A DNA stretch of 64,000 nucleotides from Sialis fuliginosa (GCA_961205875.1 OY540821.1:3472001-3536000), one strand, 5' to 3'; positions 14,201-29,200 are shown, counted from the stretch's first letter. Numbers and translations: made by a program. Notes: generated by a model not told the origin, from the sequence alone.

Positions 14201-17200
14201 CACCTAAAGAAAATACAATTTTTTGAGTTTATTTGATTATTTCACGAAATTAACTTACTTTATTCACATAAGTTTATTGTGTTTAACATATGTAGTTTAG
14301 ACATAGTATATTGATTATTATTAATGTATTTTATAAAAATCAAATCAATTTTGAACATCGAAGATATGAAAATGTTACTTTAACCGATTTTCTTAAAAAT
14401 ACCCACCTTTTTCATTAATGATTTCGGCGCAAATTTTTGGTATTATTTGAAAAGTGGTGGTGGCTCAGTGATGGTTTGGGGCTGCTTCAGAAGCGTGGGA
14501 CAACATACAACCACAAACATTACAAAAACTTATTGAAATAATGCCAAAAATCTGCATTGAAATCATTAAAGCAAAAAGTGGTCATTTTCAAGAAAATCGG
14601 TTGAAATAACATTTTCATATCTTCGATGTTAAAAATTGATTTGATTTCTATAAAATACATTAATAATAATGAAAAAATGTCTAAACTATGTTATGTAACA
14701 TAAGTTAATTTCGTGAAATAATCAAATATACTCAAAAAAATGTTTTTTCTTTAGGTGTATTCAAACTTTTGGCCTGTACTGTATGTGTATAAAATTATAC
14801 CCTCATCAAATTGCTTAAGAAAGAGAATTTTTCAGAGCACTGTAATTATGGTAGAAATAACGGGATAGAATTAAATAAACAAATATTTTAAACATTGAAG
14901 TCTGTATTGAAAATTGAAATTTAATTCATTTTTTACAGTTATACGATTTTAAAGTAAAAATATTTTTTTTATAATTCGATATTTCAACTAAAAAAAATAA
15001 AAGTTAAAATTTTAAAAATCACTCAAAAGTAGAATTATCAATGTTTAAAATGATGGTTTATTTGTTGATTTACGACTATTTTTAATATAATTATAGATAG
15101 CTTCAAAATGTCCTATTTTTTCTCTATAGTTATTCTTTATTTAATTAATTTGATGAATTTAGATTTATTTTGGCCTCGTATATTTCAAAATTACTTTATC
15201 CTTAAGGCGCTAGAAGATATAGTCCATAAAATATTCAATTTTTTTTTAAATGGATGAAGATAAAAAATCAATAAAATTTTACAAATAAATAAAGTAGGTA
15301 ATACAAAAAAAATCAATTGATTAATTAATAACAATATTTATAAATAATTCAAAAACATTGGCGTAGATATATGAGATTCAATCCAACCCGAAAATCTTAA
15401 ATATATTTTTTTAAATACTAAAAATAAGAATGATTTCGAAAATCCAAAACTGTTAAATTATTTGTTTACTTCCAGATCCTTCAGTGTTAATACCAACACT
15501 GTGGGTAGGTACAAGTCTAGGCTCGGTTCTTACGGTCCTGCTAGCGCCCCCTGAACCGGAATTCCGGTCGTCGCAGCCTTGCTTCGTGTCCCTGTGTGGA
15601 GGCCCAATCTTCCGTCTTAAGGGCTCTATTCTGACTATGTCGTTTCTAGATTGCAACGGCGCCCTTATACCGAACTCTTACGAAGTCTGGCGAGACGAAA
15701 GCAAGGATAAGAAGGACAGTAAGTGTGTTTTTTTTTGACGTACTGGGGTCTACTACTCTGATCAGCACCGTATTCATTCTCAGAATTTTAACATAAAAAG
15801 TCCGACAAACTGAACGTTTCTGATTTCAAATAATATGGTAGGAAAATTGTGATCAAGATGATTCACTTTTTTATAAAACTGAAAAATAATAGTTATTTGT
15901 GAGGTGCACATATTTTTTCTACAACCCTATTTATTATATAATATTTACAATAATATAATATAATAATTAATTTATATACGTTGTACTTTGTTATATTAAT
16001 ATTAAAATTCAACTCAAGTTGATTTAGATAATTCTATATTCATTAAAATTTGTTTCTTAATTTGTTACTGTTTAATATATGATGGATAAAAGTGGTGAAG
16101 TGAAAAAGAACATAAGTGTGCACCACCAGAGATATCAGAAGCTGCAAACTCTGTAACTTTAAATTTACTATCTACAAAATCTAAATTGAGATATGAAAAT
16201 TACACATAATACCATGAATTTTGTCAAGAAAAAAAACCTTAAGGTATTGTTTATAATCCATTTAATTTTATTAATAATTTTTTTTATTACAATAATTAAT
16301 ACAGTGCTTAATTTTTAGTAATTTGTTTAATACTATAATACAATAGTATTTATAAAATTCATTTATCGTAAAAAAATGTTAAAATATTTGTGTTACTATG
16401 AAAACATATTTGTACACGCCGTGCGTAAAAATTTTTTTTACGCACGGCGTGCGCAAAAGTACTACTACTTTACACATTGAAGTGTCAATGAAAAAGCCTA
16501 CTTTTTTAAACGGTTGTAGAAAAAATATTTTTTCCTTCAAAAAAAAATTTTTTTATCTTTTTTTTAAATAAAAAAGGTGTCGGAACCAGGGCTTCGAACC
16601 GGAACTGAACCGAAAACCGGAAAAACCGTTATTTTTTGCCGGAACCGAAATAAAAATATCAGTTTTTACGGATCAGTACATGTTAAAATACGCGCGTTAA
16701 TATGATCTTATTTCCCACTTCAATTGTCGTTCTGGCTATCATACAAGTACCATAAAATATTCTAAATTATGGTAGAATTTTTTTTTTTAATACAAATAAT
16801 TTTTTTTTAATTAATCACTCGGAGCTGAACCGAAAACCGAAAAAAACGGAAAAACCTTTATTTTTTGCGGAACGAAAACCTGAACCGAACCGAAATATAT
16901 TTTTTTACTCGAACCGGAACGAAAACCGAAACGAAAAAAATAACGGTTCGAAGTCCTGGCTGGAACTCACCTTTTGTCAATTTTTTTACTATAGAAAATT
17001 ATGTTCCTTGTGTGTAACATATAAAAGCGGCATAAAACCTTTCGTGCGTTCCTAATGGTTGAAATGTGACAGGGACACCCACAAAGACCAACAACCGAAT
17101 GAGCCCCACTTTGAATGAATCAAGACTGAACTCTACGACGGCTGCCGACGTAATCAGCGATAGACAGTTCGTCGTGATTGCGAGCGAGAAACAGGCCCGC

Positions 17201-20200
17201 GTTGTCGCGTTACCATCGCAGACGTGTATCTACCGCCAGCAGGTCTGCGACTCGGACTTCGTTGTCAAGTCGGAGGTCATCTCCCTCAGAGGTATGCACA
17301 AGAGAGGTAATTTTCCGGAATTGTCGATTGGTTTTTTATTTGGTTTTGCTGAGGTTCGGGTTTGGTATTGGTTAGAAAACTAGGAAACCTCCGTCCTCAA
17401 AAATTTTAAACCGATTAAGATGAAATTTGGTATACGGACGAAGACTGAAAACCCAGAAACAGAAATGATAAGATTTTTTTTTTTAAACATTTTTTTGGAC
17501 CCCGTTTCCATAGACTGAAAAGTATATATACTTAATCCATTTAGTAGGGTGTCTTTAGATAGGTATCCTAAAATGAAACAAAAAATGTTAAATGATCTTT
17601 TGATTTTAACCTAACCTAACCCTTCAGTCACGATATATTTGCATTTAAATGTCGTTATCAGAACGTCCCCCCACCTTAATTTCTAAACTATCTATTCAAA
17701 AAATCTGAAAAAATTCGAGAATGTAGCTTTTAATTAGTACTTCCACTAAAATTTATAACGAACACTGTCAAAATTAATTTGAACCCCCCCTTCCATATAC
17801 TGAAAAGTGAACTCACATTTTTTTCTTCACAAATCCCATTGAGTGGGATGTCATTAGATAGGTCTCCTAAAATGCCACAAAAAATGTTAAATGTTCTTTT
17901 GATTTTAACCCTTCAGTCACGATATATTTGCATTTAAATGTCGTTATCAGAGCGTCCCCCTCACCTTAATTTCTAAACTATCTATTCAAAAAATCTGAAA
18001 AAATTCGAGAATGTAGCATTTAATTAGTACTTCCATTGAAAATATAACGAACAATGTCAAAATTATTTTGGACCTCCTCCCATAGACTGAAAATTGTACT
18101 CACATTTTTTTTTCACTTTACCCATTGAGTGGGATGTCATTTGATAGGTCTCTAAAATGCAAAAAAAATGTTAAATGATCGTTTGATTTTAACCCTTCAG
18201 TCATGATATATTTGCATTTAAGTCCGTTGAAATAACTCTTGTTTCACATTCTAACCCTTTAATGCTGTCTCGTTTGAAGTTTAATCGATTTTTCGAAAAT
18301 GTAGGTGTTGGCGCCACTATATTTAGTGACGAGATATATTTTCGTTTGAACATGTTAGGGTGGTTCTATGACTCTACATGTTTAACATTCACGTTCTATA
18401 ACACGAAGGGAATAGATATATATCTACTTTTGTGTTTTCTTGAATCCGGCTTTAAGAGTTAATTTTAACCTTAAGTTTTTTTAAATAGGCCGTAAGATAT
18501 ATTTTTGTGCTATATATGAGACAGGGTGATTTCATGCATTGTGATTGATACATTGTTTTGTTGTACTATATATATATAGTGAATATTTTTGGTGTACATT
18601 TTTGTGGGTACACGTGTGTGTGGGTTCATAGCCCGTGAAGTGCGGTGTGCGAGGAAATCTGGAGAAAATTAGGACCTGCTCCACAGATTGGCGATTGCCA
18701 TCTCCACGGCAAAGGTATCCGTTGAAACCGCATCCTAAAACCTATACGTTGTTGGAGAGAACGCTGCAGTCGGGATCTAAAGGTAGGGACTGGTTTTCTT
18801 TAAAGTATAGATCGATCGATCCATCGCGATCCTGGAGTACAGTTTCACACCCATTTTGGGCGTATATACTAAAAATAAAATATTTAGGAAATGTTAACGG
18901 GTTTCTACAAATTGTGAACCAGCGTAAATCGCGGAAGCCCGTACAGTAGGTAAAAAATGAAAAATTCATTAGATTTTGTCGTTTACCTAATACCAAACCT
19001 AACCTAAAACGCAATATAGATTCAAAATTACAAACAAAATTATCATTTACGCGCTTCTTACATCTCTCCCCTTCATTCCGAAGAACAATTTATTAATACA
19101 GCGACCATTTTGCGGCTATTTTTACAGACAGCGTGTGTCTTCTATGCTACGTATCGACTGGGAAATTATTAGCGTACAGTTTGCCGAGCCTCCGACCGCT
19201 TCTCGAATGTGATTTCTTACCTTTGGCCGATCTCAGGTAAGTTTTGATAACTTTCAGCACATTTGGGCCTTTGCATAATACTAGGTGTTCACGATAACTA
19301 GCGAGAAATGGTCGCAAAGTCCCTTGAATATCTTTTTTATAGTTCAAATATATTTTTATGTTTGTTTTTTCGGTAAAAACTCGAAAACTACTAAACCGAT
19401 TTTAATGGGGTTTTCAAAAATCGGTAAATATTTTATCTGGATAGACTTTATGTAATCAATTAGATGATCAATGGGCAAAAATATAAAATATATTAAAAAA
19501 GAGCACGTGCTACATAAAAATATATCCGCTGATTAAACTACTGAACCGATTTTAATGCGGTTTTCATCATTTAATAGATAATTTATCTGTGTAGAATTTA
19601 TGTTATGTACATCATCACGCTATCTCATCAAGGGGCTGAGCAGTGAACGAAAATGTAAAAAGTGAACACGTGACATATAAAAGTCAATAATTTTTCAAGA
19701 TTCAGCGGACTTTGTGATCAACCCTCGCACTTAAACTGGGCTGTTATATATCTCTTATCTCGCTCCCACATTTTACAAAAGCACTTCGCAGCTATTTCGC
19801 TGGCCACTTTTAGTATTTTGATATTTATAAGTTGTTGCTCTACCGTTCGAAAATTATCAATAAATAGGTAATAAGGTATGGATAAAATGGTTAACCGTTT
19901 CACCTGTATAATTGTAAGTGGATCATCGCATAGACTATAATATAGTCTGTACTATATACCATAGACTATAAGAACATAAAGGCTTCAAAGTGTATAGGAG
20001 TCTTGAAAATAATTTATATTTTTGAATTTTTAACATATTGAATTTTTTTTTTATCTCGTCTTATCTACGAGAACGAGACAGAGTTTCGGTTGTGAGGGAT
20101 TGTCAACAAACCAGTATTTTTAAGTTCTTCAGGGCTTTAAATTTCATTAAAAAAATAATGACAGAATTTTTTTTTAACTCGAAGAAAATAAATAAAATTA

Positions 20201-23200
20201 TTGATATTTGGTGATAATTTTTGTGGACGGTAGTGTACATAGTGCAGTAGGAGTAGCATGTTTTATAATAAACTATATATAATATAAATAAAATAGTATA
20301 AACAAATAAATTAAAATATATATTATTTCAAATAGGTTGCCATTTTCTTAAAATAACTTACTTAAAAATTAATGAATGTAATATATAATATAATCTCTGG
20401 TAGTAACAAAACAATTGAAAAATCATGTGTAAGAAGGGGTTAAATACTTTTTAATTTCTGAAAAAAATATATTTATAAAACGTTATTTTTTTTATATTTG
20501 GATAAGTAAAGGCACCAGTTATGGCCGCTATAAGAGCAAGTTCTCGTTTGTTTTTTTTTTATTAATGGGCTTGTTTTTTTGTAATTCTCATGAACTCATG
20601 TTACTAATATGTAAAACAAGTAACTCTTTATTTAATCAATTTAATTACCAAAGTCCGCAAATATAGAATGTTTTTTAAATTATAGCCTTTTATTTTGTTC
20701 ATGTTTTTTTCTCCAGTAATGGCAAAGATAAAACCAGTAATGAGCACGCAGTGATGGACACTTGCTAATGATTACAAAATGATAAGTACTATGGCACAAA
20801 AGATATAAATGAAAGAATTATCAAATTTGAAACAATGTAAAGCAGTTTCTATGATAATATAATAATTAATTAATTAATTATAATAATAATTAGTTTAAAT
20901 GTCTACCATTTTGATACCTATTGGCCGATTGTCATCAAATCACGCTGTAAGACAGTTAAATGTATATAGATTAATATTCAGAAATGGTAGTAATAAAATA
21001 TCAACACATATTTCTAATTCAGTACAATTAATTAAAAATTTGCCATTATTGGGGTCCTTGCCAAGACTGGTGCCACTATCTTATTATAAAACACAAGAAA
21101 TGATTATTTTTATTAACTTCTTAAAATACCACGTACTTTATAGTTTATTTAATATCACAGTTTAAGGGTTAAATTTTAAATGAAAAAAAATCACTCAATC
21201 CCCCCCCCCCCCCTCCTATACAATTGTTTTGTTATTATATTTAATGCAAAAATAAATCGCTACACTTATATTAAATACTTTTTTTTTCCTTCTAAGGCTG
21301 CTCAGATACAATTTACAAATTCACAAAAAAACACGAAAAAACATACATATTTTTTCTGTTACACCGAAATAATACAAATTTCTGTGGGTTTTCTTATACG
21401 TATTATATGTTTTTAATGTATTATACATCTATGCATTTAAATATGTTGATATGTATTATAACAAATATAAAAATAATATGGACATAAAATTTTATAAAGT
21501 AGTTCAACCGACCCCCCCCCCCCTTTTGTAATTAGAAATTACCCATACCCCCCTCACGATTTGCACTTAATAAAAAAATAGTACAATTTTTTTAAAGCAA
21601 GCAAATTATTTTTAAACTGTTTTTTGACTAGTGTTTTATATTTAAAAAAAATACAATTTTTTGTATGTCCCCCCCCCCCCTCCTAAAAAATATAATAAGG
21701 GCTTGAATCGAGACTGGAACGAGACTGTTGGTTTAAAATATTAATAATTGATTGATTGATTATTAATAAAAAAATTAAGACGAAAAAATATTAAATTATT
21801 ATTAATAAAAAAAAATAAGCTGGTTTCTTTTTGTTGTAAAAAAACTAACCTAGTCCCGTTTTAGTCTAATACCCTTTTTACTACAACTATCACATGATGA
21901 ACTAATATTTGTAGATGCATTTTTCTAACATTTCTAACTCCACTTTTTTATGTCAAATCTTTTCCCAAATATCACAAATAAATGTTAAATGTAAAATTGT
22001 ACTAACTTAACCTTATATCTGTTACTATCGATCTATCTATAAAAAAGGGGTAATATGAACCCAATTTCTACTATTAAATGTTTAACCTTACTAAGGGTGG
22101 ATTTAAAAAAAATCTTCTCCTGTTTGACGACACGGTACTCTGAAACTATAAATGATAGAAACGTCGGAAACATGTTAAAATGTTTTTAATAAAATCTAGT
22201 TTAACGTATTAAAATTTCAATTCCTTTCGATTGATACTTTTCAGTTAAGTACATAAAAACGTAAATTTTACTTAAATGAAGATAACCACTGAACTATTTA
22301 TCGAAATGGTTTGAAATTTTAATACGTAAAACTAGACGGTATTATGAATATTTTAAGACAAACCGGAAGTCGATGTGATTTGTAATTCCAGAGTTCTATG
22401 TGGCCATACTCGAGATGGTTTTTTTATGGGTAATATATACCCAGCTCCCGCTACTAGGGTGTATATAATGTACCCTCACTATATATCTATCTATGTTTGT
22501 GTTGTTCTGTACTAACTCTACTACATGGTGTTGTATATAGTTTCCAGACTAACTGTAAGCAGGGCATTGTAGACCCAATGTTGTCAATTTGGGGGCAACA
22601 ACTGATTGTTAACGAAGATGCTGACCAGTAAGTGTGTGTAATATACCTTACCCCCCCCCCCCCCCCAACCAACCAACCACTTGCCCCTGACCTAAATAAT
22701 TGGATATCAAAGTATTCAATATGTCAAAATAATGTCGAAGTTATTTGTTTTATAAATATTTTTTTTAATTAGCAGTTGATTTTTTTTTAAATTAAAAGTA
22801 CTAATGTTTTTCTAAAATTCGTTGTCATTTTTCTGAAAACTAGATAATATTCAAAGATTTGTAATAATAGTAAAAATGGACGTATAGGGGTTAAAAAAAA
22901 CATTTCAAATATTAGAATCTCTACTTTTTAACGTTTTTTACCGATTGATTTTTTGTAAAGTTTATGTGGGTGCAAGAAAGTCAAAATCTATGAATTCAAT
23001 TTGATAACGTCTTATTTCAACTTCAAAATGCTTGTTTAAGATTTGACCTACAATTTTTTTCTACAGAGTTATTTGATATTTAGTAAAAATTCTCGTTTTT
23101 GACTTAATATGTAATATCTCGATAAAAAAATCGGAGATAAATAAAAAATAAGTATTTTGAAGCTGAAACTATACTCGATATATTTTATCTAAAAAAATAT

Positions 23201-26200
23201 TTTCAACCCCAAACGCCCACCCGAAATTTACAATTACATTGCCTACTTTGAATTCTTATCAAAACAAACTTTAAAATGTATTGTTTTTTTTAATTTATAT
23301 TTCATTCAAATCTTTGAATTTGTCCTTATTTTTCCCAAAAATATGTAATCCTTTATTTATATTTAATAAAAATAAATAAAAAATCGATACTTTGCTACCC
23401 AAAAAAATAAATTAAAACCTCATTTACACCATTCTACACATAACCATAATACATCATAATTGAAAATATAAAATATACCTACCTTAAGCTTCTTACGGCA
23501 CCCTTTTTATTTCCAAAATCAAGCACTGCATGTTAAATATAATGTATAGTATAGTTTCCTTTTGACGAAACTTGAGAATACTCGACTAATTAAAAACAAT
23601 TTATGTACTTACAGGTTTTTTTACAAAACAAACAAAAAATACAATTTAAATCACTAAGGGTCAATTTTACAAAATAACAGGGGGCACCACCTATAATTTT
23701 TTTTTAATTTTGTGACATTTGATTTGTTTGATTTTGCAATATAAATCTCTGAGGCTCTATTTTACAAAATAATAGGGGCACCGCCTATAAAATTTAAATT
23801 ACAAAAAAAAATTAACTTGTTATTGTTTTAGTTCTAATTTTTGTGTTGGTAGTGCCCTTGTTGGTGATGGTATCCAATTATTACAATGATTCCAGTGGCG
23901 TCGATTAAGATAAATATTTTTTTCGGAGGTTAACTTTTAATTTGATTAATTGAGCTAAAAAATTTTAGTCCAGTGAAATTTTCTCATAAAATTTACAATT
24001 ATTGAGATAATTGTAAAAAACCACTTCAATTTGTGATTTATCCAAATTTTAAAATTGTACGAGGATTTTAATTTTCTTGGGTTCTGAGTGAAATCTCTGT
24101 TAATCTGACTTATTAAACATTACAGTGGATATCTTCAGAACTATTTTCAAAAATCTCCGCTGTAATTTTTGACAAAACGTTAATAAAATATTTTTTACCC
24201 AAGTAGACCAAAAAATAAAAATAAAAAATTATTCATACGCCACTGAACAATGTCACAACGATGGAGTATTACTTATTTCATAAAAAAATATTTATAAAGG
24301 AATAAATCAAGAGTGAAGATAGATTTATTTATAATTTAACCGCCCCCTTTTAAAATTTCAGTTTTTAATATTTTTCTTGTATTTCTTAGGATTGCCCGAA
24401 CATTTTGCTTTAGTAACAGAGGCCATGGGTTATATCTGTCTTCGCCTTCGGAACTGCAGAAATTTACCATCTGTACAGATTTTTGGTAAGTGAAATCTCG
24501 CTATAACGAATTTATGTTTTTTTTTAATATAGAAATATATTTTACATCACCAAAATTTATTTTAAAGAATATAAACTATAAAAATAATCGAATTCGATAT
24601 TATTTTACAAAAGTATACATTTTGAGGGTCCCTGAACAGAGAAATCTCGTTATAACGACTTTATATAGTTTTCTTTAACTTAAAAATTTATTTAACATCA
24701 CTAAAAGATATTTTAATGAATTTAAACTATCAAAAAATCGAATTTGATATTATTTTATGAAATTATACATTTTGAGGGTCCTTGTACAGATTTTTGTTAA
24801 GAGAAATCTCGTTATAACGAATTCACATAGGCTTTTTAACTTATAAATATATTTAACATCACTAAAAAATATTTTAATAAATTTAAATCAAAAAAATCGA
24901 ATTTGATATTATTTTATGAAATTATACATTTTGAGGGTCCTTGTATAGATTTTTGATAAGAGAAATCTCGTTATAACGAATTCACATAGGCTTTTTACCT
25001 TTTAAATATATATTTAACGTCACCAAAAGTTGTTTTAGCGAATTTTAATTATAAAAATCGAACATGATATTATTTTAGGAAATTATACATTTTGAGAGTC
25101 CCTGTACAGATGTTTGATAAGATAAATCTCGTTATAAAAAATTTATCAAGGTTTTTTAACACAAAAATGTATTTTACGTTACGAAAAGTTATTTAAACGG
25201 TTTGTTATAAAAAATTTATCTTGATATTATTTTAAGAAACCACACATTTTGAGGGTCTCTGAATCGAGTACGACGCGTACCAGCTTAAACAGTACAATAG
25301 AGTAAATGTGTCCCATCTATTTTTGAAGAGCACACTATTTTTCTAACTATCCAAAAATCGGTCCATGATAGAAAAAAATGTTGTGAGTAAAATTTCTAGA
25401 AAAAAACATTACCAATCATTTACGTTCTATTCATTTTTCCGGTACAACAAACCGTTTTCAAAATATTCGGTTCTGAATGATGATACATATCTTATATTAA
25501 TAAAATATTTGTTAACTCTGATAGTATAATTATTAGAGGGTGTGATGAGAGGAGGGGGGGAAGTGTGATTTTAGTGTCTCAAATAAAGTATCTGGGATAT
25601 TCGAGAGTTGAAAATACTCCCCGAAAAGGTTCGTATACTTGCTGAAGCTATATTTATTGATCCATGTTGTTTTGGTTCGCAGTTCAAATCTTAACGATAT
25701 GATGGGCGAACTGTTTATCGCACTGGACATGCCTGAAGCACCGAAAGAAAGCTTTTTCAGAGGATGGTTTGGTGGCGGGTCTAGGTCGCTGGACCGTGAG
25801 GAGTTATGTAAGTAGAGATTTTTGTATTAATTGATGTGATTGTTTTTATGAATTTTTTTGTGACGTATTATTTTTTTTATTTTTTTTTAGGGGGGGAACG
25901 GGAGAGAGTGTGTTGTGAAAGGGTAGCAGAAGAGAGGGGGAATTGGCGTGATAAGTTATATAACCATCCAACCCCCATAAGCCCAAAAAAAAAATTTTTC
26001 TCTTATTTATATTTATGATGAATTGGTGTTTTTTTCTGTTTTGTGGGGTTTATTGTAGAGGGGTAGAGGGGTAGAAAAAGAGGGAGGAATTAAAATATTA
26101 AGTTATATACCCACCTAACGTCCCAAAAATATAATAATCAAATATTTTTAATTTTACGTCCTTTTTCTTTTTGCGACGAATTTGTGTTATTTTGTGGTTT

Positions 26201-29200
26201 ATACAGTAAAAGTTTATTATGAAGACGTAGGGGAAGAAGAAAGTGTTTATGTAATAAAGTATATAACTATCATCACCTCCCCCCCCCTCCAACCCCGAAA
26301 AAAAGTTTATAGTATATTCGATTATTTTTAATCTTTCTTCGATTATTTTTAATTTTTCTTCCTGTGACGATTGGTATTATTTTTTGTTTTTATAGGGTAA
26401 AAACGTGTAGTCAAGGAGTAGGAGTTGAAGAAGGTATTAATACAGCAAGCCCCTAAAAAATTTAAATAAAATATTTTATACCTATCACACATTCTAATTA
26501 TTTTAATATTATTGTAATTTTGAGGTTTTGTAGGGTAAATATTTTTTGTGGGCAAGTTTAATAATGATTTATACCCCTCCCTTCTCTCTCTCCCCCCAAT
26601 AAAAAAAGAAAATACAGTGCTTACAATTTATCATATTAATTTTTGTGAAGTTAAATTTTGTCTCGAAATAAATGGTTGTTGCTAAATTTGTTGATAAAAG
26701 AGGGGGGGGATATATATGGAGATAATGTATTCATATTGCTTCAATTTTATTACTTATTCAAATGCCCCTTCTAGCCATAGCATTTTTATCTTATGACGTT
26801 TCTACAGATAATCTTATTTATTTACTTTAAGCAAAGGTAGATATATTTTTTTATTAGATAATGCACATATTAATTAAATTATAATAATAATCTCTGACTA
26901 GCTGTCAAATCGTAATTCTATTTATATTTTACATACATGCGAATGTTTAAATGTTCATATGTGAGTTTGTTTTTAAATTAAATAATGAAAAAGTTTTTTA
27001 TATGTGTTGGAATAAAACCATCAAGAAATAAGCCAGGTATATAAATAAAATAAATGTTTTTAACTTTCTTATTTTATTATTGTTAAAGAGGCAGAGTGGA
27101 TGGGGGGGGGGGGGTAAGCAAAAGTGTATAAAAGACATGAAAAATAAAAATATTAGTTGTTCTTTTTTTTATTATCAAGAGCCCAAAAAATTGTGTAATT
27201 TTTTATTGTCTTTAAAATTGGTATAGATATAAAATTATCTGACAGACATGGCGCTTTATGACCGTCAGAAAATAATTTTAGACCTACTTGTTGAGAGATT
27301 TAAAAAAAGAAAAAAAGTTTGTCCAAAAAAGGAAGCTGTATTTCAAGATTTTTTTTTAAATCTCTTATTAATTTTTTAGGGGCCATTTTTTGAGTTGCTA
27401 GTCCCCTTCCCCTACCCTTCTTCTAATAGTCAGGACCTTTGTAACCTGATGGTAGTAAAAATATTATTTCCGATATTATAAAAAAGCGGACGCCCCGAGT
27501 GTCACCATCAAAGGGGTGACACCCGTGTAATATATTAAAAAAATAAAGCTTATTTACCTTATTTTTTGGTTATTTTAATCTTCCAAGGAGTAAAAAAAAA
27601 TTTGTTCGGTCATTGAAAGTCTATGAGGGGTTTGATAACCATCCAATTTATTTTAAAAAAATTGATATTTTTTCTGTCGTTAAAAAATCACAGGGGTATG
27701 TGCAAAAAAATAAAACCGTTTGACTTTTTGGCGGGGGGCGGGGTGGCACTCTCGATTTCCGCCCCGGGTGTCACCCCTCCTAGCGACGCCACTGAGTATC
27801 ACCAGTGTTATAATTCCGTTGGTGTTTACCAAGGTATATAAAGACAAGGTAGTCTCAAGAGCTCCTTGACCAATCAGCGTTAGCGCGGAAATTGACGTCA
27901 CCTGAGGGATCTATTCAAATGTCATAAATTTTTAATAGAATATTAATTACAAAAAATTCCTTTATTTATTCTTGTTTTCGTATTTTTTGATATTTTAACA
28001 ACACATACAATCAAAGAAGTACTAATTCGACATAGCAAAATCATAAAGAGCGGTCAGAATCACATAACGTATTGCCAACTTAAGAATAGTAAAAATGATG
28101 CTTCTCGAATAGACCAAATTATCTGTGACAGCTTTTTTATGATTTTGCAATGTCGAATTTGTACTTATTTGATTGTATGTGTTGTTAAAATATCAAAAAA
28201 TACGAAAACAAGAATAAATAAAAGAATTTTTTGTAATTAATATTCTATTAAAAGGTGACATCAATTCCCGCGCCAACGCTGATTGGTCAAGGAATTGTTG
28301 AGACTACCTTGTCTTTATCATAGACATAAAGACATGGACAGCGCCATCCGTGTAAGAAAGTGGACACAGAGACAGAGCTTGGTTTAAACAGCTTCTATCT
28401 CATAACGGCAGCGTGTAAGATAAAGATAGAATATGGTTTCACCCCGCTCCATCTCTCTTTTCTTCACGACCATTTTAAAATGCGGATCACGCTGTCCAGT
28501 ACTACATGTCTATGGTCTTTATATACCTTCAGTGTTTACTTACTGCGCGTCCGCGAACTTGATAAACTTCAAGGGAACTGGTATATGTATAAGTGCAAGG
28601 TTGCCTCAGTAGCTCGGCGCGAGAGAGGGAAATACGTCATCTGGAGTGCCCAAGCTGGTTGGTCAAAACCTGTGTATTTACTAATCTTTGTATAAGTGCT
28701 TATTAGTTAATTAATGTAGTTTAAAGTGACCAGACGTCCCGGATTTGAGTAGCATGTCCCGCATCACAAATTGTCCCGGAAATCGTCCCGGATTAGACAT
28801 TTATAATCATGATTGTGCGTTTTACAAAATTTTATTTAGATCGGGGAAAAAAATGCTGATCTTAAATTGAAAACCTTTTTTTCGTATCTTCTTTACTTAC
28901 ACAATAATTAAGAATTGAAATTTGAAGACTAAAAAAAAAAAAAGATCTTTAGATTTTATTTGAACAAGGCTGTCCAACTGTAAAATTTTATCAAAATTAA
29001 AAAAACTTGTATTATTTAAATTTTTATAAAAAATAATTTTTTTTACAAATATTTTTTTCGTATGTGTATGTGGGGGGGGAGGTGTCCCGCATCAGGGTTT
29101 TAGAATTCTGGTCACTTTAATGTAGTTATTTCTTTTGTTATGCTAATAATTGATCATTTTACGCGGTTGCAGTCGGCGAAGCTAGCGGCAAAGCTAGTAA

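Noticed and set aside
20899-21165. Open frame of 88 codons in a tomosyn intron
   Set aside because: The translation resembles no protein family I know, has no splice context joining the gene, and its base composition matches the surrounding AT-rich DNA.
22487-22672. Minus-strand open frame and a plus-strand stretch that reads like DPMLSIWG
   Set aside because: The segment does not match the aligned tomosyn protein, and the flanking exons at 19128 and 24390 already join in phase without it.
28360-28695. Open frame of 111 codons
   Set aside because: It runs from inside a 196-bp MITE with perfect target duplication across the flank of another element; the open frame is a by-product of transposon sequence.
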